From Bacillus ectoiniformans (GTDB lineage Bacteria; Bacillota; Bacilli; Bacillales; Domibacillaceae), in the NCBI RefSeq assembly GCF_016908875.1, contig NZ_JAFBES010000004.1:124001-188000 (forward strand): a stretch of 64,000 nucleotides of DNA, read 5' to 3'. This document shows positions 42,105 through 51,258 of this stretch, piece by piece (position 1 is the stretch's first letter; the number at the start of each line of letters is the position of its first letter). The notes beneath the pieces were generated by a model. The model made no database searches, was not told where the DNA came from, and saw only the letters and a list, made by a program, of their open reading frames with translations. Position numbers and translations under genes: made by a program.

Positions 42105-43865
42105 TTATAACTTTAACTCGTCACCGATACTGACAATTGATTGTAGTTTATTAAATAGTACTTCTTGCCGTTTTTCAATAAATTTTTCAAAATCAACAAG
42201 TGTCAAATTTCCGCTCGGAATGTAGTGTTTGATTAAATAATCTTTCCTGGCTGCTTGATCTTTATAATTTTCATTTAGCCATTCTTCAAAATCCATATCA
42301 GACTTCTCAATGTTTGGTATTTCCTCGAGTAATTGCAGGTTAGCAATGGAATTAACTCGCTCAATGAATCCATCCACTTTTTCAGCTGGCACCCCTTTTT
42401 TGAGTAACTTTCTCTTAGTAAATAGGCTCTTAGCAAAAATATGATCGACATGAAATTTATTTCTAAAATCTATGGTCGGATATAATAGTGCCAAAATGGA
42501 GAAGGTATGTTTTTGACCATACTGATAAGAAAGCAAATTGTCGATCTCATCACTGGTAAATGAAAATGATTTGGTACTCCCCTTAAAATCTTCAATGATT
42601 AATTCAAGAGGGAACTGCTCATGGTTCTCCGCTATAATTCTTCTTAATGGCCGCAGTACATTATCGGGCTGTCCGCTGAATACTCGTTTAAGCAGACCTA
42701 ATATGAGCCATTTATTTACTAACTTGCGATCTGCACGGTAATGCTTTGATTGAACGTAGTTATGAGGAGTTCCCTTTTTTAACAAATAGTAAGCAATAGG
42801 AATGATCGCATTATTAGAGGTTAAAGTGTCTTGATTATAACCAAAGCTCGAAACTACATTTATTGCTAATCGAATCGCTTCTTTCACTTCGTCCCATTTT
42901 TGCTCAATCGTTTGCATCGTGTCTGAATTAAAGTTATCCACTTTAAATGCAATATCTTTAAAGTCACAGAGCACCAAGCAGGCCTTTAAGACAAAATCTT
43001 TATCAAAGTTAAAACCATTGCCAATTTGATTTATTTCATCTACAAATTTAGTAATCTCTTGTCTAGCATCTTTCGTCTTCCACTGTGCAGTTGCAATAGA
43101 CAGCAGTAAATCTGAATAGCTAAGTGTTGTTCCACCGCTATTCACACGAATGAATATATTCAAAACTTTATCTAATTTTTGTTCTTCTTCCAAATAGTAG
43201 TTAATGCTTGGTGTTTCATTAATTGCTTTGTATAGTTTGAACAATGTTTGATTAGCAAATAAAGCTTTCTCTTTTTCAATGGAACTTAAATCATGTTCTA
43301 TTAAATATTGATTCACTTCAAAATGATCGTTGATATTGAGAATATCAGATACTTTAAACCAAAAAGCATCTTCATGTTCTTTATTGGCTTCTTCCTCTGT
43401 TAAAAAACGAAAATCATATACAGTGTCAAAGTCTTCAGAAGGACCCAGCAAGTCAACATAAAGCTGCTGCTCGGGATAAGCTAATGGATTTTCTCTTCTC
43501 ATTCTTGGCAACTTATAGGCATACGATCCTTTTAACGCAATATACATCGAAGTTAAACGCTGCTGCCCGTCTAAAATGGCAATAATGTCTTCTTCTCCTT
43601 CAATGCTTGCAATCGGATTGTGACGATTATTCCGTTCATGATAGTTACGAATAAACTCGTAAAATTGGAATTCCTTACTTTTCTCTTTTTTCACATCCCA
43701 AAACAGGAACGATCCAACTGGATATCCCTGCATCAATGAATCAAACAGCCTCTCTATTTGATCCGTTCCCCAAACAAATTCACGCTGAATGGCCGGCAGT
43801 AAATATTTCTTTTTATGAATGTTTTCTATTACTTTTTTGATTGTAATTGGTGTTTGAAAAGCCAT
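42105..43865 (-). CDS. DUF262/HNH (GmrSD/SspE-like) restriction protein
   Basis: A 586-residue protein with the DUF262 ParB/Srx-like nucleotidase domain at the N-terminus (LLPAIQREFVWGTDQIERLFDSLMQGYPVGSFLFW; DGQQR at 99-103). A C-terminal DUF1524-like HNH region begins HVDHIF (His472, His475), followed by NSIANLQLL with Asn near 505-509. This single-chain layout is that of GmrSD-type modification-dependent enzymes and of SspE, which senses phosphorothioate DNA. It is the last gene of a compact four-gene operon, 17 bp after the helicase. The RBS is weak (GGGTGAAGG). Confidence 0.85.
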   Translation of the reverse strand: MAFQTPITIKKVIENIHKKKYLLPAIQREFVWGTDQIERLFDSLMQGYPVGSFLFWDVKKEKSKEFQFYEFIRNYHERNNRHNPIASIEGEEDIIAILDGQQRLTSMYIALKGSYAYKLPRMRRENPLAYPEQQLYVDLLGPSEDFDTVYDFRFLTEEEANKEHEDAFWFKVSDILNINDHFEVNQYLIEHDLSSIEKEKALFANQTLFKLYKAINETPSINYYLEEEQKLDKVLNIFIRVNSGGTTLSYSDLLLSIATAQWKTKDARQEITKFVDEINQIGNGFNFDKDFVLKACLVLCDFKDIAFKVDNFNSDTMQTIEQKWDEVKEAIRLAINVVSSFGYNQDTLTSNNAIIPIAYYLLKKGTPHNYVQSKHYRADRKLVNKWLILGLLKRVFSGQPDNVLRPLRRIIAENHEQFPLELIIEDFKGSTKSFSFTSDEIDNLLSYQYGQKHTFSILALLYPTIDFRNKFHVDHIFAKSLFTKRKLLKKGVPAEKVDGFIERVNSIANLQLLEEIPNIEKSDMDFEEWLNENYKDQAARKDYLIKHYIPSGNLTLVDFEKFIEKRQEVLFNKLQSIVSIGDELKL

Positions 43866-43882
43866 ACCTTCACCCTATCCCT

Positions 43883-46324
43883 CTACTGTAATTTTTTTAG
43901 ATTCTCTTCTTTCCTTTCAAAATGCCAATGCAGCCTATATTCACAGATTTGCTTCGTCCAGTCGTACAATATCTCTTTATCTGCTTCGTTAACTTCCAGT
44001 TGAATAGTAAATTTATTACCATCAAATGAAACCAGTCCATTTGAAGTCCCACTCCATTTATCCATAGGCATCTCCGCGATCAATTGAGCAACTTTCTTTT
44101 CATTATACTCAGCGAGCTGCTTACCTTTTTTATCAGAAAAGTCAATCCGTTTACGATACTCTTTTGATGTCAGGTAGCTATGAAAGAATGGTGCAGCCTC
44201 TAATGGTGTAATGGGCTCAAGCCATCGTTCAGGGCCTTTTGAAAGCATATATAATAGGACAATCATTTTATAACTTTTAGTCATCCCTGTACTTTCTACC
44301 TCTTTGAACCAATCCTTATATTGTTCATAGACGCTATCTTCTTCGCTGCTCATTTCATCTACAGAAAACAATAGTCCTGGATACGATTGATAATAATCCT
44401 TTATTGCTTTACTGTCTGATTTAGCATTCAAATGAAACTCCAAGTATGTCGGCCGTCTACCCAATTCCAATTTCAGCTCTTCGAACGCATATAACAATTG
44501 ATCTTTTCGTGGGTTCTTCTTTCGGTTCATCGCTTTCAACAAATCGATGGCTTCCAAGTCAAAGTCAATTTGACAGTTGCTAGGTACAGTTGGAATGACG
44601 TTTGTGCTTTTACCTTTTCGATCAGGGTCCGTGTCAAATACTTGCAGCTTCACATCCGCATTTCTGTAGTTTCCAATTAAATCAATGATGACGCAGTGAC
44701 TCTTGCCTTCAGCTATCCGCAAGCCCCGTCCTACTTGTTGGGTAAAAACAGTTAATGATTCAGTCGGACGTGCAAACAGCAGTGTATCAACAGATGGGAT
44801 ATCCACACCTTCATTAAATAAATCAACGGTGAAGATAATATCTAATTCTCCTTGATCCAGCTTTTTAATCGCTGTTGGTCTAGTGATGTTTTTTGTCCGA
44901 GAATGCAGAGCAACGGTTTTCCATCCAGCTCGGTTAAAGAACTCACTTAAAAATTCAGCTTGTTTAATAGATGAACAGAAACCTATCGTTCTCGTTTGGC
45001 GGTGCTTTTCCCATGCGTTTAATATTTTCTCAGCCATACTTTCTTTTAGCTGAACTTGCAGTAATTCTTCTTGATCGTAACGGGTGCCAAGCCATGAAAT
45101 AGCCGAATAATCTGTATCATCGTAAACTCCATAATAAATAAATGGAGACAGCCATTGCTTTTGAATCGCCTCTAAAAAATGAATATTATAGGCCATGTTC
45201 CCATCACAAAGGCTGTAGACGTCCTTATTATCCATTCGATCCGGCGTCGCTGTAATCCCGAGAAGAAACTTTGGTTCAAAGTACTCTAAAATATTTTTAT
45301 AGGAAGAAGCAGCGGCATGATGAAATTCATCCACAATAATAAGGTCAAAATCATCTTTCCTAAAGCTTTCAAGGTGATGTTTGATGCCAATAGTAAATAC
45401 AGATGCAAAGATCATATCCGCATTTTTTTCTTTATGTTTAGCATTTAATAGCCCTGCCGTCCGATCGGGCATCACATGCAAAAAAGATTTCTTTCCTTGT
45501 TCTAGAATTTCTTCCCTATGTACAACAAATAAAATTCTTTTAAAAGTTTGAGCGAAGAAAGCTGCCAAATATGTTTTGCCAAGTCCAGTAGCCATGACCA
45601 CAAGTGCACGTTCATATTCTTCTTCCACTGTGTTTTCCAGTGCTCGCAATGCTTCTTTTTGTGCTGGACGCGGTTCTAAAATGTCTGGCTTTGTTATGTA
45701 GGATTCTCTTTCGTCATGAATAATCTCTGCCTGATCTTTAGGCTCTGAAAACATAAGATCTATTTCTTCTGATTTCGACCATTGGACGGCGACAGAGTTA
45801 TTTTCATGAAATTTTTCGTAACCTTCTCTGTACCTTTTAATAGACTCTTGGTTCATGGAGATAGTGTAGTCATGTGAAAAAACATTCATAAATTCTTCAA
45901 CTGCTGTTTCAAAAATCTGTTCATCTACGCTTGATGGTGCATGCAGATTCCATTCAACTCCTGAACTGAGAGCAGAAGCAGACATATTCGAAGAACCGAC
46001 AATCAAATGGCTACTATTAGGCATGCGAAACAAATATGCTTTGGGATGAAACGATTTCCCACCGCTCTGCCATAACCGAACTTCTGCTTCAGGTACTTCC
46101 TCCACAAGTAATTGAAGAGCATCTGGCTGTGTAATATATAAATAATCCCCCGTACAAACACGTATCTGTGCTCCTCGTGAGGCCGCTTCCTTTAAAACAG
46201 GAAGAATTTTTTTCACACCAGATTTCATGACAAATGAAGTTAAGATATAAATTTCATCTGCCTTACTTGAAAGATCCGTTATTGAGTGCACTAAATTTTG
46301 TGTGATTAGTTCTAGTTTATTCAT
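43883..46324 (-). CDS. PLD-domain DEAD/DEAH helicase (restriction-type, DUF3427-like C-terminus)
   Basis: An 813-residue fusion protein. Residues 1-150 form a phospholipase D-like nuclease domain with HPKAYLF (His93, Lys95) and GSSNMSASAL. The SF2 helicase core has Walker A ATGLGKT (247-251), DEFH (332-335), GITATPDRMD and the motif VI-like QVGRGLR. The C-terminal 250 residues resemble DUF3427-type extensions. The frame is open to 46468, but that would overlap the HNH gene by 130 bp; the ATG at 46324 follows GAGGTGG and leaves a 13-bp gap. The protein probably translocates on DNA and cuts it as part of a defence system. Confidence 0.87.
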   Translation of the reverse strand: MNKLELITQNLVHSITDLSSKADEIYILTSFVMKSGVKKILPVLKEAASRGAQIRVCTGDYLYITQPDALQLLVEEVPEAEVRLWQSGGKSFHPKAYLFRMPNSSHLIVGSSNMSASALSSGVEWNLHAPSSVDEQIFETAVEEFMNVFSHDYTISMNQESIKRYREGYEKFHENNSVAVQWSKSEEIDLMFSEPKDQAEIIHDERESYITKPDILEPRPAQKEALRALENTVEEEYERALVVMATGLGKTYLAAFFAQTFKRILFVVHREEILEQGKKSFLHVMPDRTAGLLNAKHKEKNADMIFASVFTIGIKHHLESFRKDDFDLIIVDEFHHAAASSYKNILEYFEPKFLLGITATPDRMDNKDVYSLCDGNMAYNIHFLEAIQKQWLSPFIYYGVYDDTDYSAISWLGTRYDQEELLQVQLKESMAEKILNAWEKHRQTRTIGFCSSIKQAEFLSEFFNRAGWKTVALHSRTKNITRPTAIKKLDQGELDIIFTVDLFNEGVDIPSVDTLLFARPTESLTVFTQQVGRGLRIAEGKSHCVIIDLIGNYRNADVKLQVFDTDPDRKGKSTNVIPTVPSNCQIDFDLEAIDLLKAMNRKKNPRKDQLLYAFEELKLELGRRPTYLEFHLNAKSDSKAIKDYYQSYPGLLFSVDEMSSEEDSVYEQYKDWFKEVESTGMTKSYKMIVLLYMLSKGPERWLEPITPLEAAPFFHSYLTSKEYRKRIDFSDKKGKQLAEYNEKKVAQLIAEMPMDKWSGTSNGLVSFDGNKFTIQLEVNEADKEILYDWTKQICEYRLHWHFERKEENLKKLQ

Positions 46325-46337
46325 CCTCCACCTCAAT

Positions 46338-47213
46338 CTATTGAATAAATATATTCTCGTTATGCCAACTAAAGAAGTCTTTAGAAGGTTCAACCTCTTT
46401 CCAGTCCAATAAGGTGATTCCATCAAGATCTTCAATATATTTTTGGCTTTTATTTTCTGACCCGACAAAGTGCTTGGATACTTTTATTTTCTTATCTGGA
46501 AGTACAGTAAGTACACCCTTATCAAAAGCCCAGTGATGCAACTTGCAAAGTGACAGGCCATTTTCTACCGTGCTGGGTCCTTCAAAGGAATGCCAGAGAA
46601 TATGTGCTGCATCTAACCCAAATGGAATTTGATTAAAATGGGCTTGAAAGCCGCACATTGCACATTTATACCGGAAGTTTGCCAGAACTTTCGGAGCGAA
46701 TTTTGGATCTCTTTTTAATTGCTTATATGGGTTATAGAAAGAGAAGTTGAAATAGGACCTTAATTCGTCTTGAATCGTTTGTGGCCAAAATTTTTCTAGG
46801 ATGTAATTGATCAGGATGGTTCTGCTCCGTTCATCATGTTTTAGTAAATGAAAGGCTTCTTCATTTAAAAATCCGTAAACCGATTCTTGTCTTAAAAGTG
46901 ATACATTGGCTGTTTTTCCACTTGTCAATTCCACACCTACGGGTAGATGCAGATCCCAGATCGGAGAAGAGTTTAGGTGGTGAAATGGCTGATAAGGCTT
47001 TGCACCACTCGTTCTATTACCAAAGTTTCTTATTAATAAATCTAATTCTTTCTCAACCTCACTGTACTTAAATACATTTTTTACACGTTCGTCATTGTCA
47101 ATTTTAGATAGAAGCAGCAATAGGAGCAAAGGTTTTTTTAAGGCTGTACCCGCTTTACTTGAACGATGAAGTCGCAATTCATCTACCCAATGCAAAATGG
47201 TTGTGATATCCAT
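46338..47213 (-). CDS. HNH endonuclease, phosphorothioate-DNA-binding restriction enzyme family
   Basis: A 291-residue protein whose N-terminal part (YQPFHHLNSSPIWDL onward) resembles the sulphur-binding domain of McrA-like enzymes such as SprMcrA. Its C-terminal HNH/zinc module shows CAMC (184, 187), LDAAHILWHSFEGPSTVENGLSLCKLHHWAFDKGVL with His204, His208, Cys223 and His226/227. Length matches SprMcrA-type proteins. Such enzymes cut DNA carrying phosphorothioate links. The start follows AGGAGGGGAAG, 12 bp after the pyrophosphohydrolase stop. No dnd or ssp modification genes lie in the window, which fits a type IV role against modified foreign DNA. Confidence 0.83.
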   Translation of the reverse strand: MDITTILHWVDELRLHRSSKAGTALKKPLLLLLLLSKIDNDERVKNVFKYSEVEKELDLLIRNFGNRTSGAKPYQPFHHLNSSPIWDLHLPVGVELTSGKTANVSLLRQESVYGFLNEEAFHLLKHDERSRTILINYILEKFWPQTIQDELRSYFNFSFYNPYKQLKRDPKFAPKVLANFRYKCAMCGFQAHFNQIPFGLDAAHILWHSFEGPSTVENGLSLCKLHHWAFDKGVLTVLPDKKIKVSKHFVGSENKSQKYIEDLDGITLLDWKEVEPSKDFFSWHNENIFIQ

Positions 47214-47224
47214 GTCTTCCCCTC

Positions 47225-47551
47225 CTATTCATCCTCCACCTCGATCAAATAAATTCGCTCGTCAAACCCGCCGCGCTTGTCTGCTTTTTTCTTGCGAATC
47301 GATTCAAGCTGGTCAAAGTCGGCTCCATGTATTTTAGTGGCTGCATGGATCAATTCTAAAAGATCAGCTAATTCTTCCATCGCCTCTTCATCGTTGTTAG
47401 CTGTCTTGTATTCTACTAATTCTTCGTCCATCTTTTTTCGAAGTTCCTGCTTGTATTCTTGTTCATCCAGTATACGTGTAGTAAACGTTTTTCCTGCTTG
47501 CTCAATCACTTCAGGTATCCGATCGCGAACTAATTTATTATAAACAGGCAT
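47225..47551 (-). CDS. MazG-like nucleoside triphosphate pyrophosphohydrolase
   Basis: A 108-residue all-helical protein starting MPVYNKLVRDRIPEVIEQAGK, the signature of small phosphoribosyl-ATP pyrophosphatase-like enzymes. The acidic metal-binding set is in MDEELVEYKTANNDEEAMEELADLLELIHA. It would hydrolyse NTPs or dNTPs to the monophosphate and pyrophosphate. It is the first gene of the four-gene restriction operon, starting after AAGGGAGAGAG. Nucleotide depletion is a known anti-phage strategy, so a functional link is plausible. Homologues also occur beside PLD-helicases elsewhere. Confidence 0.85.
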   Translation of the reverse strand: MPVYNKLVRDRIPEVIEQAGKTFTTRILDEQEYKQELRKKMDEELVEYKTANNDEEAMEELADLLELIHAATKIHGADFDQLESIRKKKADKRGGFDERIYLIEVEDE

Positions 47552-47741
47552 ATAACTCTCTCCCTTTATTTCTTGTTTATCACCATTTTACCAGAAGTAG
47601 GCAACTATTTTTATGGCTCTGACCATGTTTTCCTCACCAAAAATTTCCTCCTATCTGAAAAAAGGCATTCTTTCGAAAAAACAATGATTGTATAATTATA
47701 GTAATAGTGACGAATCACCTATGCGAAAAGGAGGGTGGGAC

Positions 47742-47933
47742 TTGCTATTTGAACTGTTGTTTTTTATGTTGGCAGTTTTTTTGACTGGATTCATTTATGA
47801 TTACGGGGTTTCTAAATTAAGATTTATACAGAATGGAACTGCACGACGAAAGAAGTTTAGCAAGTGGCTCGCCCAAGGCTTGCTATTTATTGGATTAATT
47901 GTCACAGCAGCTATGCTAGGGTGGATCGATTAG
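47742..47933 (+). CDS. Small two-helix membrane protein
   Basis: A 63-residue protein with two hydrophobic segments (ELLFFMLAVFLTGFIY near the start and GLLFIGLIVTAAMLGW at the end) joined by a basic loop. The TTG at 47742 is chosen because GGAGGG lies 6 nt upstream; an ATG at 47721 in the same frame has no binding site. Function is unknown. Confidence 0.55.
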   Translation: MLFELLFFMLAVFLTGFIYDYGVSKLRFIQNGTARRKKFSKWLAQGLLFIGLIVTAAMLGWID

Positions 47934-47965
47934 CTGTATCTATGTTTGATGAGGTGAGCAGTTTA

Positions 47966-49111
47966 ATGAAGGAGTATTCTAACCGGCAATATGATTTAGA
48001 TTGGATTAAAGTGATCGCGACGCTTGCGGTGTTCGTTTATCATTGCTTGATGTTTGTTAATCCGTTTCCCTGGCATGTGAAGAATTCGGAGCTGAATTCA
48101 GGCGGGGTTCTAGTGGCTTCTCTTTTAATTGGTTCTTGGCTGATGCCGATTTTCTTTGCCGTGTCAGGAATGAGTGTTTTTTACGCATGGCAAAAACGCA
48201 GAGGCTCTAGCTACCTCCGCGAAAGGCTGGCTCGGCTTGGCATTCCGCTTGTATTCGGTGTTTTTATTTTATCCCCGCCGCAAGTATTTATTGAACGGAT
48301 CACGAGAGGTCAGTTTAACGGATCGTTTTTCGAATTCGTCCCTCATTATTTTGATGGACTTTATTTAGACATTGGGGGCCCAGGGAATTTTGCGTTTGTC
48401 GGCTTGCATTTATGGTATGTACTGGTGCTGCTGGCTTTCTCGTTTCTTACCTTGCCTTTGTTCTCCAAAGTGAGTGGTGGTCGGAACTTTCAACGGTTTC
48501 ACTTTGTCCTTTTGCCTCTGAGTTTAATCTGTATCGGCATTATTCAAACAATCAATTTAGGCGGCTGGGATGTGCTGTTTTACTTGCTTGTATTTATCTA
48601 TGGCTACTACTTTTTCTCCAGTCCCTCCTTTAAGCCTGCCATTCGGTCAACGATTAAGCTTCATGGAACGACAGCGGTTATATCATCTGCTGTCTTTATT
48701 ACATGGTTTATGATCGATTATCCCAAACCTGGCACTTTCAGCAGCATGATATTCTATGCCGTTCACGTGTTAAATGGATGGAGCTGGCTCATGTGCATCT
48801 TTTATTTAGGAGACAAGTATTTATCATTCTCTCATCGCTATCTGAACTATGGCAGTGAAGCTTCCATGCCATTTTATGTTCTGCACCAGCCCATCATTGT
48901 GATGATTGGCTTTCTGATCCGTGATCTGCCTTGGACTGTGCCGATGAAACTATCCTTTCTTCTCATCGTTTCTTTCCTCATCATAGCGGTTGTGTACCAT
49001 TTCATCATTCGCCGCTTTTTTGTACTTAGATTATTATTTGGCATGAAAGGGAAAAAGAAAGAAAGACAGATGCCTGAAACTGAATCAAGATCTGTAAACA
49101 TACATTCTTAG
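47966..49111 (+). CDS. Membrane acyltransferase (Acyl_transf_3/OafA family)
   Basis: A 381-residue protein with about ten membrane segments that probably transfers acyl groups to a surface or secreted polymer. Family marks are the N-terminal YDLDWIKVIATLAVFVYHCLMF with the putative catalytic His, the second-helix region SGMSVFYAWQKRRGSSYLRERLARLGIPL, and the late H-rich FYVLHQPIIVMIGFL. The ATG at 47966 follows GAGGTGAGC; further upstream codons lack a binding site. The acceptor is unknown. The gene for a WGR-like protein follows after 23 bp and may be co-transcribed. Confidence 0.85.
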   Translation: MKEYSNRQYDLDWIKVIATLAVFVYHCLMFVNPFPWHVKNSELNSGGVLVASLLIGSWLMPIFFAVSGMSVFYAWQKRRGSSYLRERLARLGIPLVFGVFILSPPQVFIERITRGQFNGSFFEFVPHYFDGLYLDIGGPGNFAFVGLHLWYVLVLLAFSFLTLPLFSKVSGGRNFQRFHFVLLPLSLICIGIIQTINLGGWDVLFYLLVFIYGYYFFSSPSFKPAIRSTIKLHGTTAVISSAVFITWFMIDYPKPGTFSSMIFYAVHVLNGWSWLMCIFYLGDKYLSFSHRYLNYGSEASMPFYVLHQPIIVMIGFLIRDLPWTVPMKLSFLLIVSFLIIAVVYHFIIRRFFVLRLLFGMKGKKKERQMPETESRSVNIHS

Positions 49112-49134
49112 TCATCGTGAATGGAGGGTAAACC

Positions 49135-49668
49135 TTGATTAAATTAATAAAACAAGAGGGAGACGAAACTCTTTACTGGGAAGTGTGGAATGAGGGAAAG
49201 ATGCTAACGATTCATTCTGGAGTCGTAGGAGATACTGGAGAAGCAGAAGAAAGAAAACTATCCTTTTCCCAATTCCCATCAAAAGTAATGAGCCAGCTCG
49301 CACAGGAAAAGGTAGATAAAGAAGGCTATGATTATGTAGATGAAGAAGAACTGATTGAATTAGTCGTGCAATTCAGCTATGAAGAAAATGAAACAAATAA
49401 GATGCTCAAGAAGCGGCACGATGTAGAAGACTTAATGAATGAGTGCTTAGGCTGGACGGGAAATGGCCATTGTGACGGCGGCGATATCGGAAGTGGAACC
49501 GCTAATATCTATAACTATGTCATTGATCCGGAAAAAGCAGCCGAATCGATCCTCGGTGAGTTAGCGAATCATGACTTACTTTCCGACGTAAAGATTGCTT
49601 TCGAAGATCCGGAAGAGGAAGAATACATCGTCTTGTATCCTAAAGGTGCTGAATTTGATATTTTGTAA
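49135..49668 (+). CDS. WGR-like domain protein
   Basis: A 177-residue acidic soluble protein. The first 75 or so residues resemble a WGR-type domain (YWEVWNEGKMLTIHSGVVGDTGEAEERKL). The C-terminal half has LGWTGNGHCDGGDIGSGTANIYNYVID and LLSDVKIAFEDPEEEEYIVLYP, a conserved-looking module of unknown role. Translation begins at a TTG (49135) just after GGAGGGTAAACC. WGR domains bind nucleic acid in other proteins; whether this one does is unknown. Confidence 0.65.
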   Translation: MIKLIKQEGDETLYWEVWNEGKMLTIHSGVVGDTGEAEERKLSFSQFPSKVMSQLAQEKVDKEGYDYVDEEELIELVVQFSYEENETNKMLKKRHDVEDLMNECLGWTGNGHCDGGDIGSGTANIYNYVIDPEKAAESILGELANHDLLSDVKIAFEDPEEEEYIVLYPKGAEFDIL

Positions 49669-49678
49669 GTATGAATAG

Positions 49679-49717
49679 CTAGAAGCCCTTGCCATTATGA
49701 CAGGAAGGGCTTCTAGC
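49679..49717. terminator. Bidirectional terminator
   Basis: GCTAGAAGCCCTT and AAGGGCTTCTAGC form a perfect 13-bp stem between the convergent WGR-like and EF-G-binding protein genes. Confidence 0.85.
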
Positions 49718-49720
49718 CTG

Positions 49721-50356
49721 TTATTTCTTTACCCGGTCTATGAATTCCCCCAAGTGATCCAATGTTACGATATGCTGATTGCATACCTCTGCATCTCGGC
49801 AAATATAATTGCCCCTTTTCGTAAATGTGCCTTGCACTTTCCCTTTTTCTTCAACAAGAAACATCCCTACATCTTCATATTGATGGCAAAGCGCGCAGAT
49901 GCCTTTCTTGTTGAGTGGACGGAATGAACCTTGTAAACCGATCCATTGATCGTCGAGTTTTGTGACTAGGTATTTTTTATTCGTCCCTGGATCAAACCAG
50001 CTTAAATAAGAAGTACCAAGCAAATCCATGTGATCTAATGAAGGAACTTTTATCTTTTTCGCTTTAGGAAAAAGCTTTTTCACCATCGGCTCTGTTGTTT
50101 GAAAGGGGGTGACATACGGCTGTAAGTTTTCGATATATATGTCTGCTTTTTCTTGATCATTCACATCTATTATTGATTCTAGCACCAGCTTTTGTTCGTC
50201 ACTGATCGTTGAGAACAGAGCGATGACACTTTCTAGAACCATTGCTTTTAAAGCTTTTAACACAGCCGGATCATTGGCAGCAGAGTGTCCATTCACTAAC
50301 TTTTTGGCCTGCTTTTTAATAAACTGATATTGATCAGCTCTCATAAATGCTTCCAT
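49721..50356 (-). CDS. FusB/FusC-family elongation factor G-binding protein
   Basis: A 211-residue protein with a helical N-terminal half and a C-terminal treble-clef zinc finger: CALC, then CRDAEVC followed by NQHI. This is the layout of FusB/FusC proteins that bind EF-G and release it from fusidic acid-stalled ribosomes; chromosomal members in bacilli are widespread. The ATG at 50356 is 8 nt after AGGAAG; a GTG three codons upstream is less likely. The first 56 bp of this gene are duplicated at 51066-51121. Whether it confers resistance cannot be told from sequence. Confidence 0.8.
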   Translation of the reverse strand: MEAFMRADQYQFIKKQAKKLVNGHSAANDPAVLKALKAMVLESVIALFSTISDEQKLVLESIIDVNDQEKADIYIENLQPYVTPFQTTEPMVKKLFPKAKKIKVPSLDHMDLLGTSYLSWFDPGTNKKYLVTKLDDQWIGLQGSFRPLNKKGICALCHQYEDVGMFLVEEKGKVQGTFTKRGNYICRDAEVCNQHIVTLDHLGEFIDRVKK

Positions 50357-50493
50357 TACATTCACTTCCTATGCTTACTTGTTCATTCTAATTATAGAAT
50401 CTGGACTTTCTTTTTTATATGTGGAAAATGATTAGAAATCAAACTCACCATAAAAAAGCACTGAACCTTCGAAAAGTTCAGTGCTGATCTGCT

Positions 50494-50760
50494 TTATTTT
50501 TTCGTATAAATGATTTTTTTCACGGTTTCAATAGCCAGATGATACTCCTCTGCCAAATGTTCCATCGTTGCCCCATTCTGAAACGCTTGCTTCATAGCAG
50601 CATTTCTTTCATCAATGGATTGCCTGATCCCCGAACACGTGCCCCATCTCTTGCAGGCGGACTTGGCTTTCGGAATATAAATTGTTTCTCCCTGGATATA
50701 CTTCTGAATCTCAAGGATCAATTCGTGCGGCAGAACTGTGCTCGCTTTTACTTCCTTCAT
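50494..50760 (-). CDS. CD3324-family small helix-turn-helix protein, copy 1
   Basis: An 88-residue basic protein, starting MKEVKASTVLPHELILEIQKYIQGETIYIPK, with a C-terminal helix-turn-helix (ATMEHLAEEYHLAIETVKKIIYTKK). Length and both motifs fit the CD3324 family of small putative DNA-binding proteins in Firmicutes. The start follows AAGGAGCTGCAAAACC. A terminator-like hairpin (CTGAACTTTTCGAAGGTTCAG) follows the stop. It is identical to the copy at 51259-51525. Confidence 0.78.
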   Translation of the reverse strand: MKEVKASTVLPHELILEIQKYIQGETIYIPKAKSACKRWGTCSGIRQSIDERNAAMKQAFQNGATMEHLAEEYHLAIETVKKIIYTKK

Positions 50761-50999
50761 GGTTTTGCAGCTCCTTATTTATTGGAATCAATAAGGGGCA
50801 AAATCAAGTATTAGAAAGGGTAAAAGCCCTATGGCGATATCGATTATGTTCTCATGCAAAGCATCGCCCATCTAACACTGGATTTTGCATGAGAGGCTGC
50901 AATATTCGGCACATCATGTACCACCGCCATCACCTCCTATACTATCTATTTATTACCAACATTATAAGATATGTTTCGCTTACTTGCATCTAATCTAAT

Positions 51000-51065
51000 T
51001 TAATAATAAAGCACCTCAACTTTATGACACTTCCTGCATGTCTGATAATGCTCATTGCCTGTAAA
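51000..51065 (-). pseudogene. 3' fragment of the zinc-ribbon gene left by the duplication
   Basis: These bases equal the last 66 bases of the 55-residue zinc-ribbon gene at 51765-51932 and encode its last 21 residues, including CRKCHKVEVLYY. The 5' part is missing at the duplication junction, so this copy is not expressed as a whole protein. Confidence 0.75.
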
Positions 51066-51121
51066 TTTTTGGCCTGCTTTTTAATAAACTGATATTGATC
51101 AGCTCTCATAAATGCTTCCAT
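51066..51121 (-). pseudogene. 5' fragment of the EF-G-binding protein gene left by the duplication
   Basis: These bases repeat the start codon and first 18 or so codons of the gene at 49721-50356 (MEAFMRADQYQFIKKQAK), with its ribosome binding site. The frame runs directly into the truncated zinc-ribbon fragment, so only a short out-of-context peptide could be made. Confidence 0.75.
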
Positions 51122-51258
51122 TACATTCACTTCCTATGCTTACTTGTTCATTCTAATTATAGAATCTGGACTTTCTTTTTTATATGTGGAAAATGATTAG
51201 AAATCAAACTCACCATAAAAAAGCACTGAACCTTCGAAAAGTTCAGTGCTGATCTGCT

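Larger units (their letters stand above)
50301..51065. repeat. 765-bp perfect tandem duplication, copy 1
   Basis: This block is repeated directly at 51066-51830 with a constant offset of 765 bp and no difference that I can see. It contains the 5' end of the EF-G-binding protein gene, one complete CD3324-like gene and the 3' end of the zinc-ribbon gene. Confidence 0.95.

Noticed and set aside
46325-46468. N-terminal extension of the PLD-helicase by 48 codons
   Set aside because: It would overlap the end of the HNH gene by 130 bp in another frame, and a good start with a binding site exists at 46324.
42105-47551. Complete Dnd or Ssp phosphorothioation system
   Set aside because: No cysteine desulphurase, DndC/D/E or SspB/C/D-like genes are present; only restriction-type components are seen.
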